32,995 bases of DNA, from positions 1 through 32,995 of the forward strand of contig CAIWRB010000202.1 of the NCBI GenBank assembly GCA_903914955.1, given 5' to 3'. This document shows positions 24,977 to 32,995 of this stretch, piece after piece. The position numbers were made by a program, and so were the translations under genes. Under the pieces are notes generated by a model. That model saw only the letters and a program-made list of their open reading frames with translations, was not told the DNA's origin and ran no database searches. The DNA comes from an uncultured Chloroflexota bacterium. Its GTDB lineage: Bacteria > Chloroflexota > Anaerolineae > Anaerolineales > Villigracilaceae. Position 1 is the first letter of the stretch, and each line of letters begins with the position of its first letter.

Positions 24977-27406
24977 TTACGCACGGGACCTCTCGCCTTT
25001 GGGGTCAAATAACACAGAAGCGGTCACTTCCGCTTCGCGCCGTCCCTCTATCAGGTCAACACTGAATCGATTTCCTTTTTGAGCCAATTCCGTTGGCAGA
25101 TATGCATACAGAATATTCTTCCTGATCGTGAATCCATATCCGCCGCTGCGGACGCGGGTCAACACTTTGCCTTCGTGATAGATCGCTTCACCGCCATAAA
25201 TTTGAGTGAACTCATCGCCATCGACAAGAATGAACGTGCAGAGTTTGCGTTGAACACCTTCCGCTTTTTGTTTGATCAACGCAGCGCGTCCGATAAAATC
25301 ACCTTTATCGAGATGGACGCAGAAACCGAGGCCGCCTTCGAAGGGAGTTTCTAACGGAGTGAGGTCGGTCGTGAAATAGCGGAATCCTTTTTCTAGGCGC
25401 AGCGAATCTAAAACTTTGTAACCGCCGACTTCGATACCGAATTCCTTGCCGAATTCCATCAACTTATCCCATAGCATGGTGGCGCGTTCGTTGGGAATGT
25501 AAAGCTCCCAGCCAAGTTCGCCCGCGTAGCTGACGCGCTGCGCGTACACTTTCGCGCCATTGACATGGATCAATTTGGTTTGCAGGTATGGATGCGCCGC
25601 ATTGGAGACATCATCGTTTGATATTTTTTCCAAAACCTTGCGGGCATTCGGTCCCCACAAAGCGAGACAGGCATACTCCTGCGTGATATCACGAATAGAC
25701 ACTTCGCCGTCTTTTTCATCCACGTGCATTTGGAGGCGTGCGAGATCATTGGCGATAAAGCCAGAACCCGTGATGACCCAGAAATAATCCTCGCCCAAAC
25801 GGGTGACGGTTAAATCAGATTCGATACCGCCGCGTGAATTCAGGAATTGTGTATAGACCGCGCTGCCAACCGGTTTATTGATATCGCTATCGGTCAGCCG
25901 CTGTAGCAGAGGCAATGCGCCTTTTCCCTTTACTTCTATTTTTCCAAAAGAAGTCAGATCAAAAAGCGTGACTCTTTCACGAGTGGCTTTATGCTCTTCG
26001 CCCATACGCTCAAAGAACGGAGGCTTGCTCCATCCCCATTGACGTTGATCTTCACCCATGCGCCGCGAAGGTTTTCCTGGTTGGAAATAATTGACACGCT
26101 CCCAGCCGAATTTTTCACCGAAGACCGCGCCATGTTCCAGCAAACGATAATGCACGGGACTGACTCGATGAGGCCGTGCTAATTCATGTTCATCATGCGG
26201 AAAGCGCAAGCGATAATAATATTTCACGCTTTCTTTCGTGCGTTCCGCCGCGTAGACAGGGTCGGAATAATAATTTCCAAAACGTGTGGCACGATAGGCG
26301 TACACGTCCATCGGCGCTTCACCGTCGATGATCCACTCGGCGATCAACTTGCCCATGCCGCCAGCGCCGCCATATCCATTTAACGACATGCCTGCCGCCA
26401 TCCAGAATCCGCGCACGCCTGCCATCGGTCCAAGCATGGGCTGGCAGTCAGGTGTATATGCGCCAGGGTGGCAAACCAGCGTGATAATTCCCGCCTTGTC
26501 CAAGAATGGCAGGCGTTTGATCGCTCCTTCAAGCAGCATTTCAAATTGATCAAAATTAGACGGCAGCGATGAGCCGCCATGTTCCCATGGCACGCCATCG
26601 ATCCAGCGCGCGATCGGGGTCGGCTCATAACCGCCGATAACAAGTCCGCCCTGCTCCTGGCGCATGTAAACCAAATTGTCAGGGTCGCGCAAACATGGTG
26701 TTTCCTGTGTGAACTCGTGACCAGGCACAGCTTTCAATGCAATGTGTTGATGATCTACGGGTGTCGTCGGGACGTTGATTCCCACCATCGCGGCGATGCG
26801 CGGCGCCCATAGCCCTGCCGCGTTGATGACGATCTCGCATCGGATCGCGCCTTTATCTGTTAATACGCGCTGAACTTCTCCCTTTGCTGAAAGTTCGATG
26901 CCCGTCACGCGCGTGTTGGTATAGATCTCCACGCCGAGTTCCTTTGCAAAACGCGCCATTGATGTTGTTGTTGTATATGGGTCGAGTTGTCCGTCACGCG
27001 GAAGATAAATGCCGCCATATAGATCTTTTTGAGAAATCTGCGGCATGACCTTGAGCGCTTCATTCGGCGAGATCACATCCACTTCGAGTCCCAAAGCCTT
27101 TGCGCGGCTGACGCTTCGTTCCAGCTCTTTGAGCTGCTCCTTGCTCGAAGCGACTCTCAAACTGCCGACATGGTCAAACAAACCGAGCTCCGAATACAAC
27201 TCAATACTATACATGCGGAATTTCAACATGGCTTGTGATGTGGCGAACTGCGTCACAAGTCCTGCCGCGTGCGATGACTCTCCGCTGGCTATTTCACCCT
27301 TTTCCAAAATCACAACATCCTTACGGCCAAACTTCGCAAGATGATATGCGATATTGGCTCCAAAAATCCCGCCGCCTATGATGACAATTTGTGCTTGATC
27401 TTTCAT
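24977..27406 (-). CDS. Dimethylglycine/sarcosine dehydrogenase-like FAD oxidoreductase with GcvT domain (copy 1)
   Basis: 809 residues. The N-terminal DAO domain has IVIIGGGIFGANIAYHLAKFG, then GESSHAAGLVTQF with His46 where the family binds FAD covalently. A central FAD-linked cap follows. The C-terminal GcvT-type aminomethyltransferase region includes VTLFDLTSFGKIEVKGKGAL, SYAGELGWELYIPNERATML and GFRYFTTDLTPLETPFEGGL. Relatives oxidise N-methyl groups of dimethylglycine or sarcosine and hand the one-carbon unit to tetrahydrofolate. AAAGGTG precedes the ATG. It lies 20 bases after the DeoR gene, in the same operon. The substrate is not fixed by sequence. Confidence 0.85.
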   Translation of the reverse strand: MKDQAQIVIIGGGIFGANIAYHLAKFGRKDVVILEKGEIASGESSHAAGLVTQFATSQAMLKFRMYSIELYSELGLFDHVGSLRVASSKEQLKELERSVSRAKALGLEVDVISPNEALKVMPQISQKDLYGGIYLPRDGQLDPYTTTTSMARFAKELGVEIYTNTRVTGIELSAKGEVQRVLTDKGAIRCEIVINAAGLWAPRIAAMVGINVPTTPVDHQHIALKAVPGHEFTQETPCLRDPDNLVYMRQEQGGLVIGGYEPTPIARWIDGVPWEHGGSSLPSNFDQFEMLLEGAIKRLPFLDKAGIITLVCHPGAYTPDCQPMLGPMAGVRGFWMAAGMSLNGYGGAGGMGKLIAEWIIDGEAPMDVYAYRATRFGNYYSDPVYAAERTKESVKYYYRLRFPHDEHELARPHRVSPVHYRLLEHGAVFGEKFGWERVNYFQPGKPSRRMGEDQRQWGWSKPPFFERMGEEHKATRERVTLFDLTSFGKIEVKGKGALPLLQRLTDSDINKPVGSAVYTQFLNSRGGIESDLTVTRLGEDYFWVITGSGFIANDLARLQMHVDEKDGEVSIRDITQEYACLALWGPNARKVLEKISNDDVSNAAHPYLQTKLIHVNGAKVYAQRVSYAGELGWELYIPNERATMLWDKLMEFGKEFGIEVGGYKVLDSLRLEKGFRYFTTDLTPLETPFEGGLGFCVHLDKGDFIGRAALIKQKAEGVQRKLCTFILVDGDEFTQIYGGEAIYHEGKVLTRVRSGGYGFTIRKNILYAYLPTELAQKGNRFSVDLIEGRREAEVTASVLFDPKGERSRA

Positions 27407-27426
27407 TTTGATTCACCTTTTATATT

Positions 27427-28221
27427 TTAAATACTTATGTTCATATTATTTGCTATTAGTGTCTCAATGGATTTTTCTTTTAGGTCTTCGATTGCTTCCA
27501 TGCTAAAACCTTCATCGGTAACGAACTTGTCGATCTCGTCAATATCCGCCACCGGGAAGTTGGATACCGCACCCCATTTGCTATGATCCGCCACAATGAT
27601 TACCTGCCCTTTGGTACGATCGATCATGCGGCGCACCACTTCCGCCTCGGCATTCGTCGGTACGGTGCAGCCATGTTTTAATGAGATTCCATCAACCCCA
27701 AGGATCACCTTGTTGGCAAAGACCAGATTCAAATTGTCCAGCGCGAAGCGGCCTGCCAAAGAGTTGGAACGTGGCTGGAACTCGCCCCCGGTCAAATAGT
27801 AGTGAAAGCCGGGGTCGCCGATTTCCATCGCCGCATTAACATTATTCGTAAATATCGTAATTCGAAAATCACGTTTGATGTGTTGAAGTACTTGTGTGGC
27901 GGTTGTACCGCTATTGATAAAAACAATATCGCCTTCTTCGATAAGCGAAGCGGCGAGCTGGCCGATGAGTTTTTTTTCTTCAGGATAATGCTGCGCGCGC
28001 TGTTGATATTCCTGCTCAAAGATCACGCGCTGACTTAAGATCGCCCCGCCGTGTGTGCGTTCCAAGATCCCCTTTTGCTCCAGCCACTCAAGGTCACGCC
28101 GCACCGTTGCTTCAGAAGTTTCCAACAAATTACACAGATCAACCGTGCGGGTGATTTGGTGAATTGCCAGATATTCCTGAATTCGCTCTCTTCGTTGTGC
28201 GGGTATGAGGGGTTTTCCCAT
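27427..28221 (-). CDS. DeoR-family transcriptional regulator, probably leaderless
   Basis: 264 residues from the ATG at 28221. An in-frame TTG at 28257 overlaps the -35 box and is rejected. The helix-turn-helix is RTVDLCNLLETSEATVRRDL near residue 25, followed by LEQKGILERTHGGA. The DeoRC effector domain includes INSGTTATQVLQHI, ILGVDGIS and GQVIIVADHSKWG. In studied members this domain binds phosphorylated sugars. No Shine-Dalgarno sequence precedes the ATG, and the TATAAT box ends seven bases before it, so the mRNA probably starts at or next to the A of the ATG. It likely controls both arms of the divergent locus. Confidence 0.9.
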   Translation of the reverse strand: MGKPLIPAQRRERIQEYLAIHQITRTVDLCNLLETSEATVRRDLEWLEQKGILERTHGGAILSQRVIFEQEYQQRAQHYPEEKKLIGQLAASLIEEGDIVFINSGTTATQVLQHIKRDFRITIFTNNVNAAMEIGDPGFHYYLTGGEFQPRSNSLAGRFALDNLNLVFANKVILGVDGISLKHGCTVPTNAEAEVVRRMIDRTKGQVIIVADHSKWGAVSNFPVADIDEIDKFVTDEGFSMEAIEDLKEKSIETLIANNMNISI

Positions 28222-28228
28222 TAGGAGG

Positions 28229-28257
28229 ATTATATAAGAATTTGAAGGAATTTGCAA
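28229..28257 (-). promoter_or_regulatory. Leftward promoter of the DeoR-led operon
   Basis: On the minus strand TTGCAA (28257-28252), a 17-base spacer and a perfect TATAAT (28234-28229). Transcription should begin about seven bases on, at or beside the ATG at 28221. It shares its -35 with the rightward promoter. Confidence 0.8.
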
Positions 28258-28280
28258 GTTTTTGATTTTTTCATTATAAT
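28252..28280 (+). promoter_or_regulatory. Rightward promoter of the CBS-led operon
   Basis: TTGCAA (28252-28257), a 17-base spacer and a perfect TATAAT (28275-28280). The start site would be near 28287, giving a leader of about 95 bases before the ATG at 28383. Confidence 0.8.
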
Positions 28281-28299
28281 CCGTTCAATTCCTTTCACA

Positions 28300-28357
28300 A
28301 GAAAACCCTAAAGGTTCTCTTGATAATAACAAACCTGCCTGTTACAGGCAAATTTGT
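28300..28357 (+). promoter_or_regulatory. Two imperfect dyads in the CBS operon leader
   Basis: An imperfect repeat spans 28300-28320 (AGAAAACC / GGTTCTCT around CTAAA). A second spans 28329-28357: ACAAA, three unpaired bases, GCCTG, loop TTA, CAGGC, three unpaired bases, TTTGT. They lie downstream of the rightward promoter and upstream of the ribosome binding site, so they are candidate operator or RNA hairpin sites for the neighbouring DeoR regulator. The role is inferred. Confidence 0.4.
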
Positions 28358-28382
28358 AGGGGTTGTTTTTATTGGAGTCTCC

Positions 28383-29195
28383 ATGACCAAACTCGTCAAA
28401 GATCTGATGCACCCAGGCGTGATCACTTGCAAACCCAAAGCCGCCTTGGGGCAAGTAGCCGTGCTGCTCAACCAGCACAAAGTACACGCGCTATTCGTCA
28501 CCGACCGCGATGGACGCATCATTGGGGTCATTTCGGATTTCGATCTGCTGGCCGGCGAATGGCTTTCATCAGACTCTGAAAGTTTAACAGCCATGCGGAA
28601 TTTAACAGCCGCAGATCTGATGACCCAGCCGGTTGATTCTATAGAAGCAAACATTCCCCTCTCTCAAGCAGTAGATCAATTCATGGAAAAAAGGATCAGT
28701 CGTTTTCTGGTGACAGATAACGGAAAACCTGTCGGCATTATTTCGCTCTCTGATTTTGTTGCCAGCATAGCTAGTGAAATTAAAACAAAACGTGATACCG
28801 TCGGCGACGTGATGTCTGACGCCATTTTGGTTTGCCGCGGAAAAACTCCGGTGGCATCCGCTGCGCGCGCGATGACCTCCTCAGGCTGGCGTTCTGTTTT
28901 AGTTGTGGATGCAAAAGGGAAGATCCTCGGCGTGGTCAGCGGGCACGACCTGCTGCGCTTCGTCAATGAAGATGCGCGCAAAAAATTGATCGTACGTGAT
29001 GTAATGCACCCCGCGTTAACAATTGACATCCACGCCAGTCTGCGCGAAGCAGCAGACTTAATGATACAGAATCATCATCACAGACTCGTGGTGATCGACA
29101 AAGACGACCCTGACGCATTCCCGCTCGGCGTAATCTCCACTTTTGATATTGTCGCCGAAATGGCGCGCCCTGATTCGGTTTGGCAAAAAAATTAA
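28383..29195 (+). CDS. Four-CBS-domain protein
   Basis: 270 residues from the ATG at 28383, six bases after GGAG. The longer frame from 28320 includes the leader hairpin and is rejected. Four CBS motifs are seen in series: KDLMHPGVITCKPKAALGQV, ADLMTQPVDSIEANIPLSQA, GDVMSDAILVCRGKTPVASA and RDVMHPALTIDIHASLREAA. Each ends in a typical turn such as GVISDFDLL. Two such pairs make two Bateman modules that bind adenine nucleotides or SAM. With no attached catalytic domain it is probably a sensor, and its place at the head of the operon suggests it tracks energy or methyl-donor status. Confidence 0.88.
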   Translation: MTKLVKDLMHPGVITCKPKAALGQVAVLLNQHKVHALFVTDRDGRIIGVISDFDLLAGEWLSSDSESLTAMRNLTAADLMTQPVDSIEANIPLSQAVDQFMEKRISRFLVTDNGKPVGIISLSDFVASIASEIKTKRDTVGDVMSDAILVCRGKTPVASAARAMTSSGWRSVLVVDAKGKILGVVSGHDLLRFVNEDARKKLIVRDVMHPALTIDIHASLREAADLMIQNHHHRLVVIDKDDPDAFPLGVISTFDIVAEMARPDSVWQKN

Positions 29196-29264
29196 CTTTA
29201 ACGGTAGACCGTAATCTGCTGTCAAGGTAAAAAAATAGCACATAAATTTTCACAGGAGTAAAGC

Positions 29265-31697
29265 ATGTCAGAATTCCCAACACAGGCACAAGTAGTGATC
29301 ATCGGCGGCGGCGTAGGCGGGGCGAGCATTGCTTATCATCTCACGCTCATGGGATGGAAAGATGTCGTCATTCTTGAACGACACGAATTAACAGCAGGAT
29401 CCACATGGCATTCGGCGGGGCTGGTCGGTCAGATGCGTTCGGATGCGAATCTCACACGCATGATGCACTACAGCACCGACCTGTATCGCAAGCTCAAAGC
29501 TGAAACAGGCGTTGATACCTCGTGGCGTGAAGTTGGTGGTCTCCGTCTGGCTTCATCCGCTGAACGCATGGAGGAGAATAAAAGACTGGTCGGCATGGCG
29601 CGCTCATTTGGTGTTCCAATGGAATTGATCTCGGCAAAAGAAGCGCAGAATATGTTCCCGCTCATGTCTATTGAGGGTGTGCTCGGCGCAGCATTCACAC
29701 CCAACGACGGTAGTATTGACCCGACCGGCATGACCAATGCACTGGCTGCTGGCGCAAAGAATCGCGGGGCAAAGATATTCACGAACACAAGCGTTGAAGG
29801 GATAAACCTCAAAGATGGCCGCGTCTGTGAAGTAGTGACTGATAAAGGTGTGATAAAAACTGAAATCGTAGTCAACGCCTCAGGCATGTGGGGACGCGAA
29901 GTAGGCAAGATGGTTGGCTTGAATCTACCTGTCGTGCCGATGGCTCATCTTTACATTATGACCAAGCCGATAGAAGGCGTTACCCACAGCTTCCCCAATT
30001 TACGTGACCCTGACCTTTTGGTTTACTGGCGCGAAGAAGTTGGCGGATTGATCACAGGTGGCTACGAACGTCAGCCCGCGACCTTTGGCATGAACGGTAT
30101 TCCAAAGGATTTCAAATTCCAACTACTCCCGCCAGATTGGGAACGCTTCACCCCTTTGATGGAAAATTCGATCAGGCGCGTGCCAGCTATTGAACATGCT
30201 GAAGTTGTCAAACTATTGAATGGCCCCGAAGGCTTTACCCCCGATGGCGAATTTTTGCTCGGTCCCACAACTGTCAAGGGTTTCTGGGTGGCGTGTGCAT
30301 TCTGTGCACATGGACTCGCCGGCGCGGGCGGCATCGGCAAAGTCATGGCTGAATGGATCATTGATGGAAGTCCCGAATGGGATATGTGGCGCCTGGATGT
30401 TCGCCGCTTTGGCCCGAACTACAATAGCATCAATTACACTGTGGCGCGCACATTCGAAACCTACACGCAGTATTATGACATTCACTTCCCCGGTGAAGAG
30501 CGCCTGTCAAAACGCAACGTCCGCACCTCCCCCACTTATTATCGACTGCGCGACCTCGGTTGTTACTTCGGCGAAAAGATGGGCTGGGAACGCCCGAACT
30601 GGTTTAAGAAATACGAGGAACTCGCCACACATGGGCACGAACCGCGGGGTTGGGCTCGCCAAAATTGGTCACGCGCCATCGGTCACGAACACTTGATGAC
30701 ACGCGAGAATGCGGGTCTCTTCGATGAAACATCCTTCAATAAATTTGAAGTGCGCGGCATTGGCGCTTTAAATTTCCTCAACACAGTCTGCGCGAATGAA
30801 ATAGACCAGCCGGTCGGCACTATCATCTATACGCAAGCACTCAACAAACGCGGCGGAATTGAATGTGACTTCACCGTCACACGCCTTGCGCAAGATCGCT
30901 TCTTCATTGTAACTGGCACAGCGTTCGGCCAGCATGATATGTCGTGGCTCTCACTTAATATGCCCGAAGACGGCACTGTCTCGATCGAAGATGTCGGTTC
31001 GGCGTACGCCTGTATCGGTTTATGGGGACCGAAGGCTCGCAAGATCCTGGAGAAAGTCACTTCGGATGACGTGTCCAATACCGGATTCCCCTATATGACA
31101 AATCGCCGCATCACCATAGGCGACATCCCTGTGCTCGCTTCGCGCGTAACTTATGTTGGCGAGCTCGGCTGGGAATTCTACTGCCCGACGGAGTACGGGC
31201 TGCGGCTGTGGGACACACTCTGGGAAGCAGGCGCACCCGAAGGCATGGTCGCTGGCGGCTACAAGGCCATAGACACTTTGCGCCTTGAAAAGGGTTATCG
31301 TTATTGGAGCGGTGAAATTTCCCCCGATTACACTCCTTATGAAGCAGGCCTCGGTTTTGCAGTGAAGTTGGATAAAGCGAACTTCACTGGTAGGGATGCG
31401 TTAGTAAAACAAAAAGCTGAAGGCATCAAACGCAAGCTTTGCACACTCACACTTGCTGATGACCGCACAATCGTTCTCGGCAAGGAACCGATCCGCGCCG
31501 GCGATATCATTGTCGGCTGGGTGGCTTCAGGCGGATTCGGCTATTCGGTGAACAAGTCCATTGCCTACGCTTATCTTCCAATGGAGTACACGAAGGTTGG
31601 AACAAAATTACAGGTTGAATGTTTCGGGGAACAAGTCGGCGCGGAAGTGGCGCAAGCCGTGTTATGGGACCCGAAGGCTGAGAGAATTCGTCAGTAA
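29265..31697 (+). CDS. Dimethylglycine/sarcosine dehydrogenase-like FAD oxidoreductase with GcvT domain (copy 2)
   Basis: 810 residues, paralogous to the gene at 24977-27406. It starts QAQVVIIGGGVGGASIAYHL, with GSTWHSAG placing His49 at the covalent FAD position. The cap region and GcvT part follow, including FDETSFNKFEVRGIGALNFL, TYVGELGWEFYCPTEYG and FTGRDALVKQKAEGIKRKLC. The N-terminal motif is closer to the consensus GSTWH than in copy 1 (GESSH), which suggests different substrates or steps. It probably passes electrons to an electron-transferring flavoprotein not present here. ACAGGAGTAAAGC precedes the ATG. Confidence 0.87.
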   Translation: MSEFPTQAQVVIIGGGVGGASIAYHLTLMGWKDVVILERHELTAGSTWHSAGLVGQMRSDANLTRMMHYSTDLYRKLKAETGVDTSWREVGGLRLASSAERMEENKRLVGMARSFGVPMELISAKEAQNMFPLMSIEGVLGAAFTPNDGSIDPTGMTNALAAGAKNRGAKIFTNTSVEGINLKDGRVCEVVTDKGVIKTEIVVNASGMWGREVGKMVGLNLPVVPMAHLYIMTKPIEGVTHSFPNLRDPDLLVYWREEVGGLITGGYERQPATFGMNGIPKDFKFQLLPPDWERFTPLMENSIRRVPAIEHAEVVKLLNGPEGFTPDGEFLLGPTTVKGFWVACAFCAHGLAGAGGIGKVMAEWIIDGSPEWDMWRLDVRRFGPNYNSINYTVARTFETYTQYYDIHFPGEERLSKRNVRTSPTYYRLRDLGCYFGEKMGWERPNWFKKYEELATHGHEPRGWARQNWSRAIGHEHLMTRENAGLFDETSFNKFEVRGIGALNFLNTVCANEIDQPVGTIIYTQALNKRGGIECDFTVTRLAQDRFFIVTGTAFGQHDMSWLSLNMPEDGTVSIEDVGSAYACIGLWGPKARKILEKVTSDDVSNTGFPYMTNRRITIGDIPVLASRVTYVGELGWEFYCPTEYGLRLWDTLWEAGAPEGMVAGGYKAIDTLRLEKGYRYWSGEISPDYTPYEAGLGFAVKLDKANFTGRDALVKQKAEGIKRKLCTLTLADDRTIVLGKEPIRAGDIIVGWVASGGFGYSVNKSIAYAYLPMEYTKVGTKLQVECFGEQVGAEVAQAVLWDPKAERIRQ

Positions 31698-31832
31698 GCT
31701 GGATCAAAATGAAAGTTTAGGAAGAAGCTATGTTCTTCATCCAAAAATAAACTGGAGGTGGCCGTCTGAAATATTAATCATGGAAAGCGCTCACGCAAGC
31801 AAAAATCCTAATCCTAAATTGGAGAAAATGCC

Positions 31833-32768
31833 ATGTCAGTACTCGCAATTGATAAAGCCATTGATAAAGTCCCATTTCTGGCCGGGTCAAAGAATATCAA
31901 GAAGACTCCTTTGAGCGGCGGCATCACAAATTTGAATTTCCGGATCGATGCAGACGGCCGATCGTATGTGATAAGACTCGCAGGCGAGGGCACGGAACAA
32001 CTCGGTATTAAACGCGATGTGGAATATGCAGCGAATTACGCGGCGGGACAAATGGGGATCGCACCCGAAGTTGTATTTTTTATTGAGCCTGAGAATTACA
32101 TCGTAACGCGCTTTGTCGCTGGAAAGGTCATTCCGCCTGATCTGATCAAGACACCTGATTATCTTGCGCGCGTGGCAAAAAAGATCCGCCTCTTTCATAT
32201 GCGCGGGCCAAAGTTAAAAGGCGAGTTTAATGTATTCCGACGTGTGGAAATGCTGACGAAGATTTCAAAAAAAAATAATGCAAAGTTTCCGCACGATTGG
32301 GATTGGATCATGCAGAAGACAAAGGAAGTGGAGAAGGCGCTCGCGAAAGATCCTTACATCCCCACTCCGACGCATAACGATCTTCTCAATCTAAACTGGC
32401 TTGAAGAGGATGTGCCCGGCGATATTGGCGAGATTCGTTTGCTCGATTGGGAATACGCGGGCATGGGTGATATTTTCTTTGACCTGGGAAATTTCTCTCA
32501 CCACCATCGGTTGAATGAAGACCAGGTGGATAACTTCCTATATGAGTATTTTGGTGAAGTGACCGACAAGCAATATGCGCGTTTGCGCCTGATGTGGCCG
32601 ATGTCTGAACTTCACGAGTCGATGTGGGGAACAACACAGACGGGCATCTCTAAACTCGAAGAGGATTTCCAGGGATATGCAGATCTGTGGTTTGCGCGCT
32701 TCCGCCAGCACGTCACAGATTATCGCTGGGATCAGTGGTTGAAGGATGTTGGGAAGAAAAGCAAGTAG
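31833..32768 (+). CDS. Choline/ethanolamine kinase-like phosphotransferase
   Basis: 311 residues of the APH/choline kinase superfamily. The Gly-rich loop is PLSGGITNLNFRI, with a Lys-equivalent position replaced by Arg in SYVIRLAG. The catalytic Brenner motif THNDLLNLNW and the metal-binding LLDWEYAGMGD are both intact. Relatives phosphorylate choline, ethanolamine or similar alcohols. GGAG lies nine bases before the ATG. The 135-base gap upstream (31698-31832) holds no gene I can support. In context it may trap a choline-like or amino-alcohol intermediate. Confidence 0.82.
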   Translation: MSVLAIDKAIDKVPFLAGSKNIKKTPLSGGITNLNFRIDADGRSYVIRLAGEGTEQLGIKRDVEYAANYAAGQMGIAPEVVFFIEPENYIVTRFVAGKVIPPDLIKTPDYLARVAKKIRLFHMRGPKLKGEFNVFRRVEMLTKISKKNNAKFPHDWDWIMQKTKEVEKALAKDPYIPTPTHNDLLNLNWLEEDVPGDIGEIRLLDWEYAGMGDIFFDLGNFSHHHRLNEDQVDNFLYEYFGEVTDKQYARLRLMWPMSELHESMWGTTQTGISKLEEDFQGYADLWFARFRQHVTDYRWDQWLKDVGKKSK

Positions 32769-32815
32769 GCAAGCATGCAGGATGAAATAATTTCATTAAA
32801 CATAAGGAGTAACAA

Positions 32816-32995
32816 ATGTCTATCGTAAATGCAAAAGAAATCATGATCCCCGCGGCGAAAGAGGGATGGGCTGTGGGCGCGTTCAATATCACTGATTTGA
32901 TCCAGTTTGTAGCTGTGATCGATGCGGCTATTGTAAAGAGAAGCCCGGTTATCGTTCAGTCCTCAGTCAAGCCCTCGCAATTTCTAGGGTCTCAA
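32816..32995 (+). CDS. Class II aldolase, fructose/tagatose-bisphosphate type (partial)
   Basis: The first 60 codons are in the window and run off the right edge. AAGGAG lies six bases before the ATG. The start SIVNAKEIMIPAAKEGWAVG, then AFNITDLIQFVAVIDAAI and SPVIVQSS, matches class II aldolases, which use a divalent metal to cleave or form ketose bisphosphates. Metal-binding histidines lie beyond the window. It follows the phosphotransferase by 47 bases, so it is probably in the same operon and would join the locus to sugar-phosphate metabolism. Confidence 0.8.
   Translation, partial: MSIVNAKEIMIPAAKEGWAVGAFNITDLIQFVAVIDAAIVKRSPVIVQSSVKPSQFLGSQ

Noticed and set aside
31698-31832. Tiny frames in the gap before the phosphotransferase
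   Set aside because: The best has six codons, and the longer one runs out of frame through the phosphotransferase start. Neither is convincing.

Overview
The window looks like a chromosomal segment of a Chloroflexota bacterium, probably Anaerolineae-like. This is inferred, not proven. The clues are the lipoprotein linker made of repeated TEAP units in the binding protein at 19206-20498, corrinoid and N-methyl catabolism genes of the kind found in that phylum, and moderate GC with tightly packed operons. I saw no rRNA, tRNA, CRISPR array, insertion sequence or prophage.

Layout. (1) 1-2050: a gene leaving the left edge on the minus strand, a non-catalytic SUMF1-domain lipoprotein-like or anchored protein coupled to an unlisted 44-codon ORF, and a SprA-type putative metalloprotease. 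(2) 2095-13683: a surface-glycan locus built as two divergent operons that meet at back-to-back promoters at 8446-8508. The minus arm holds three GT4 glycosyltransferases and a 1023-residue membrane protein that joins a GT-C-like half to an O-antigen-ligase-like half. The plus arm holds a nucleotidyltransferase-like protein, a B12-binding radical SAM protein, a tandem methyltransferase and a flippase. (3) 13658-15565: nucleoside phosphorylase, YjbQ and DJ-1/PfpI genes. (4) 15551-20498 (minus): an ABC importer of the iron/polyamine/aminoethylphosphonate type, with its own strong promoter and a terminator, followed by an alkaline-phosphatase-superfamily hydrolase. (5) 20679-22293 (minus): a DUF47-PiT phosphate transport pair.

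(6) 22376-32995 is the most interesting part. A DeoR regulator sits at a divergent promoter. Leftward it is followed by a dimethylglycine-dehydrogenase-like FAD/GcvT enzyme, a PfkB-like protein lacking its catalytic Asp, and a non-pyrrolysine MttB-family methyltransferase. Rightward run a four-CBS protein, a second FAD/GcvT enzyme, a choline-kinase-like phosphotransferase and the start of a class II aldolase. Together these look like a catabolic route that strips N-methyl groups from a quaternary amine into the corrinoid and folate pools. A sugar-phosphate-type regulator and aldolase are attached. The substrate cannot be read from the sequence.

The divergent promoter at 28229-28280 is notable. 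A palindromic TTGCAA serves as the -35 for both strands, each with a 17-base spacer to a perfect TATAAT. The regulator gene then appears to be transcribed leaderless.
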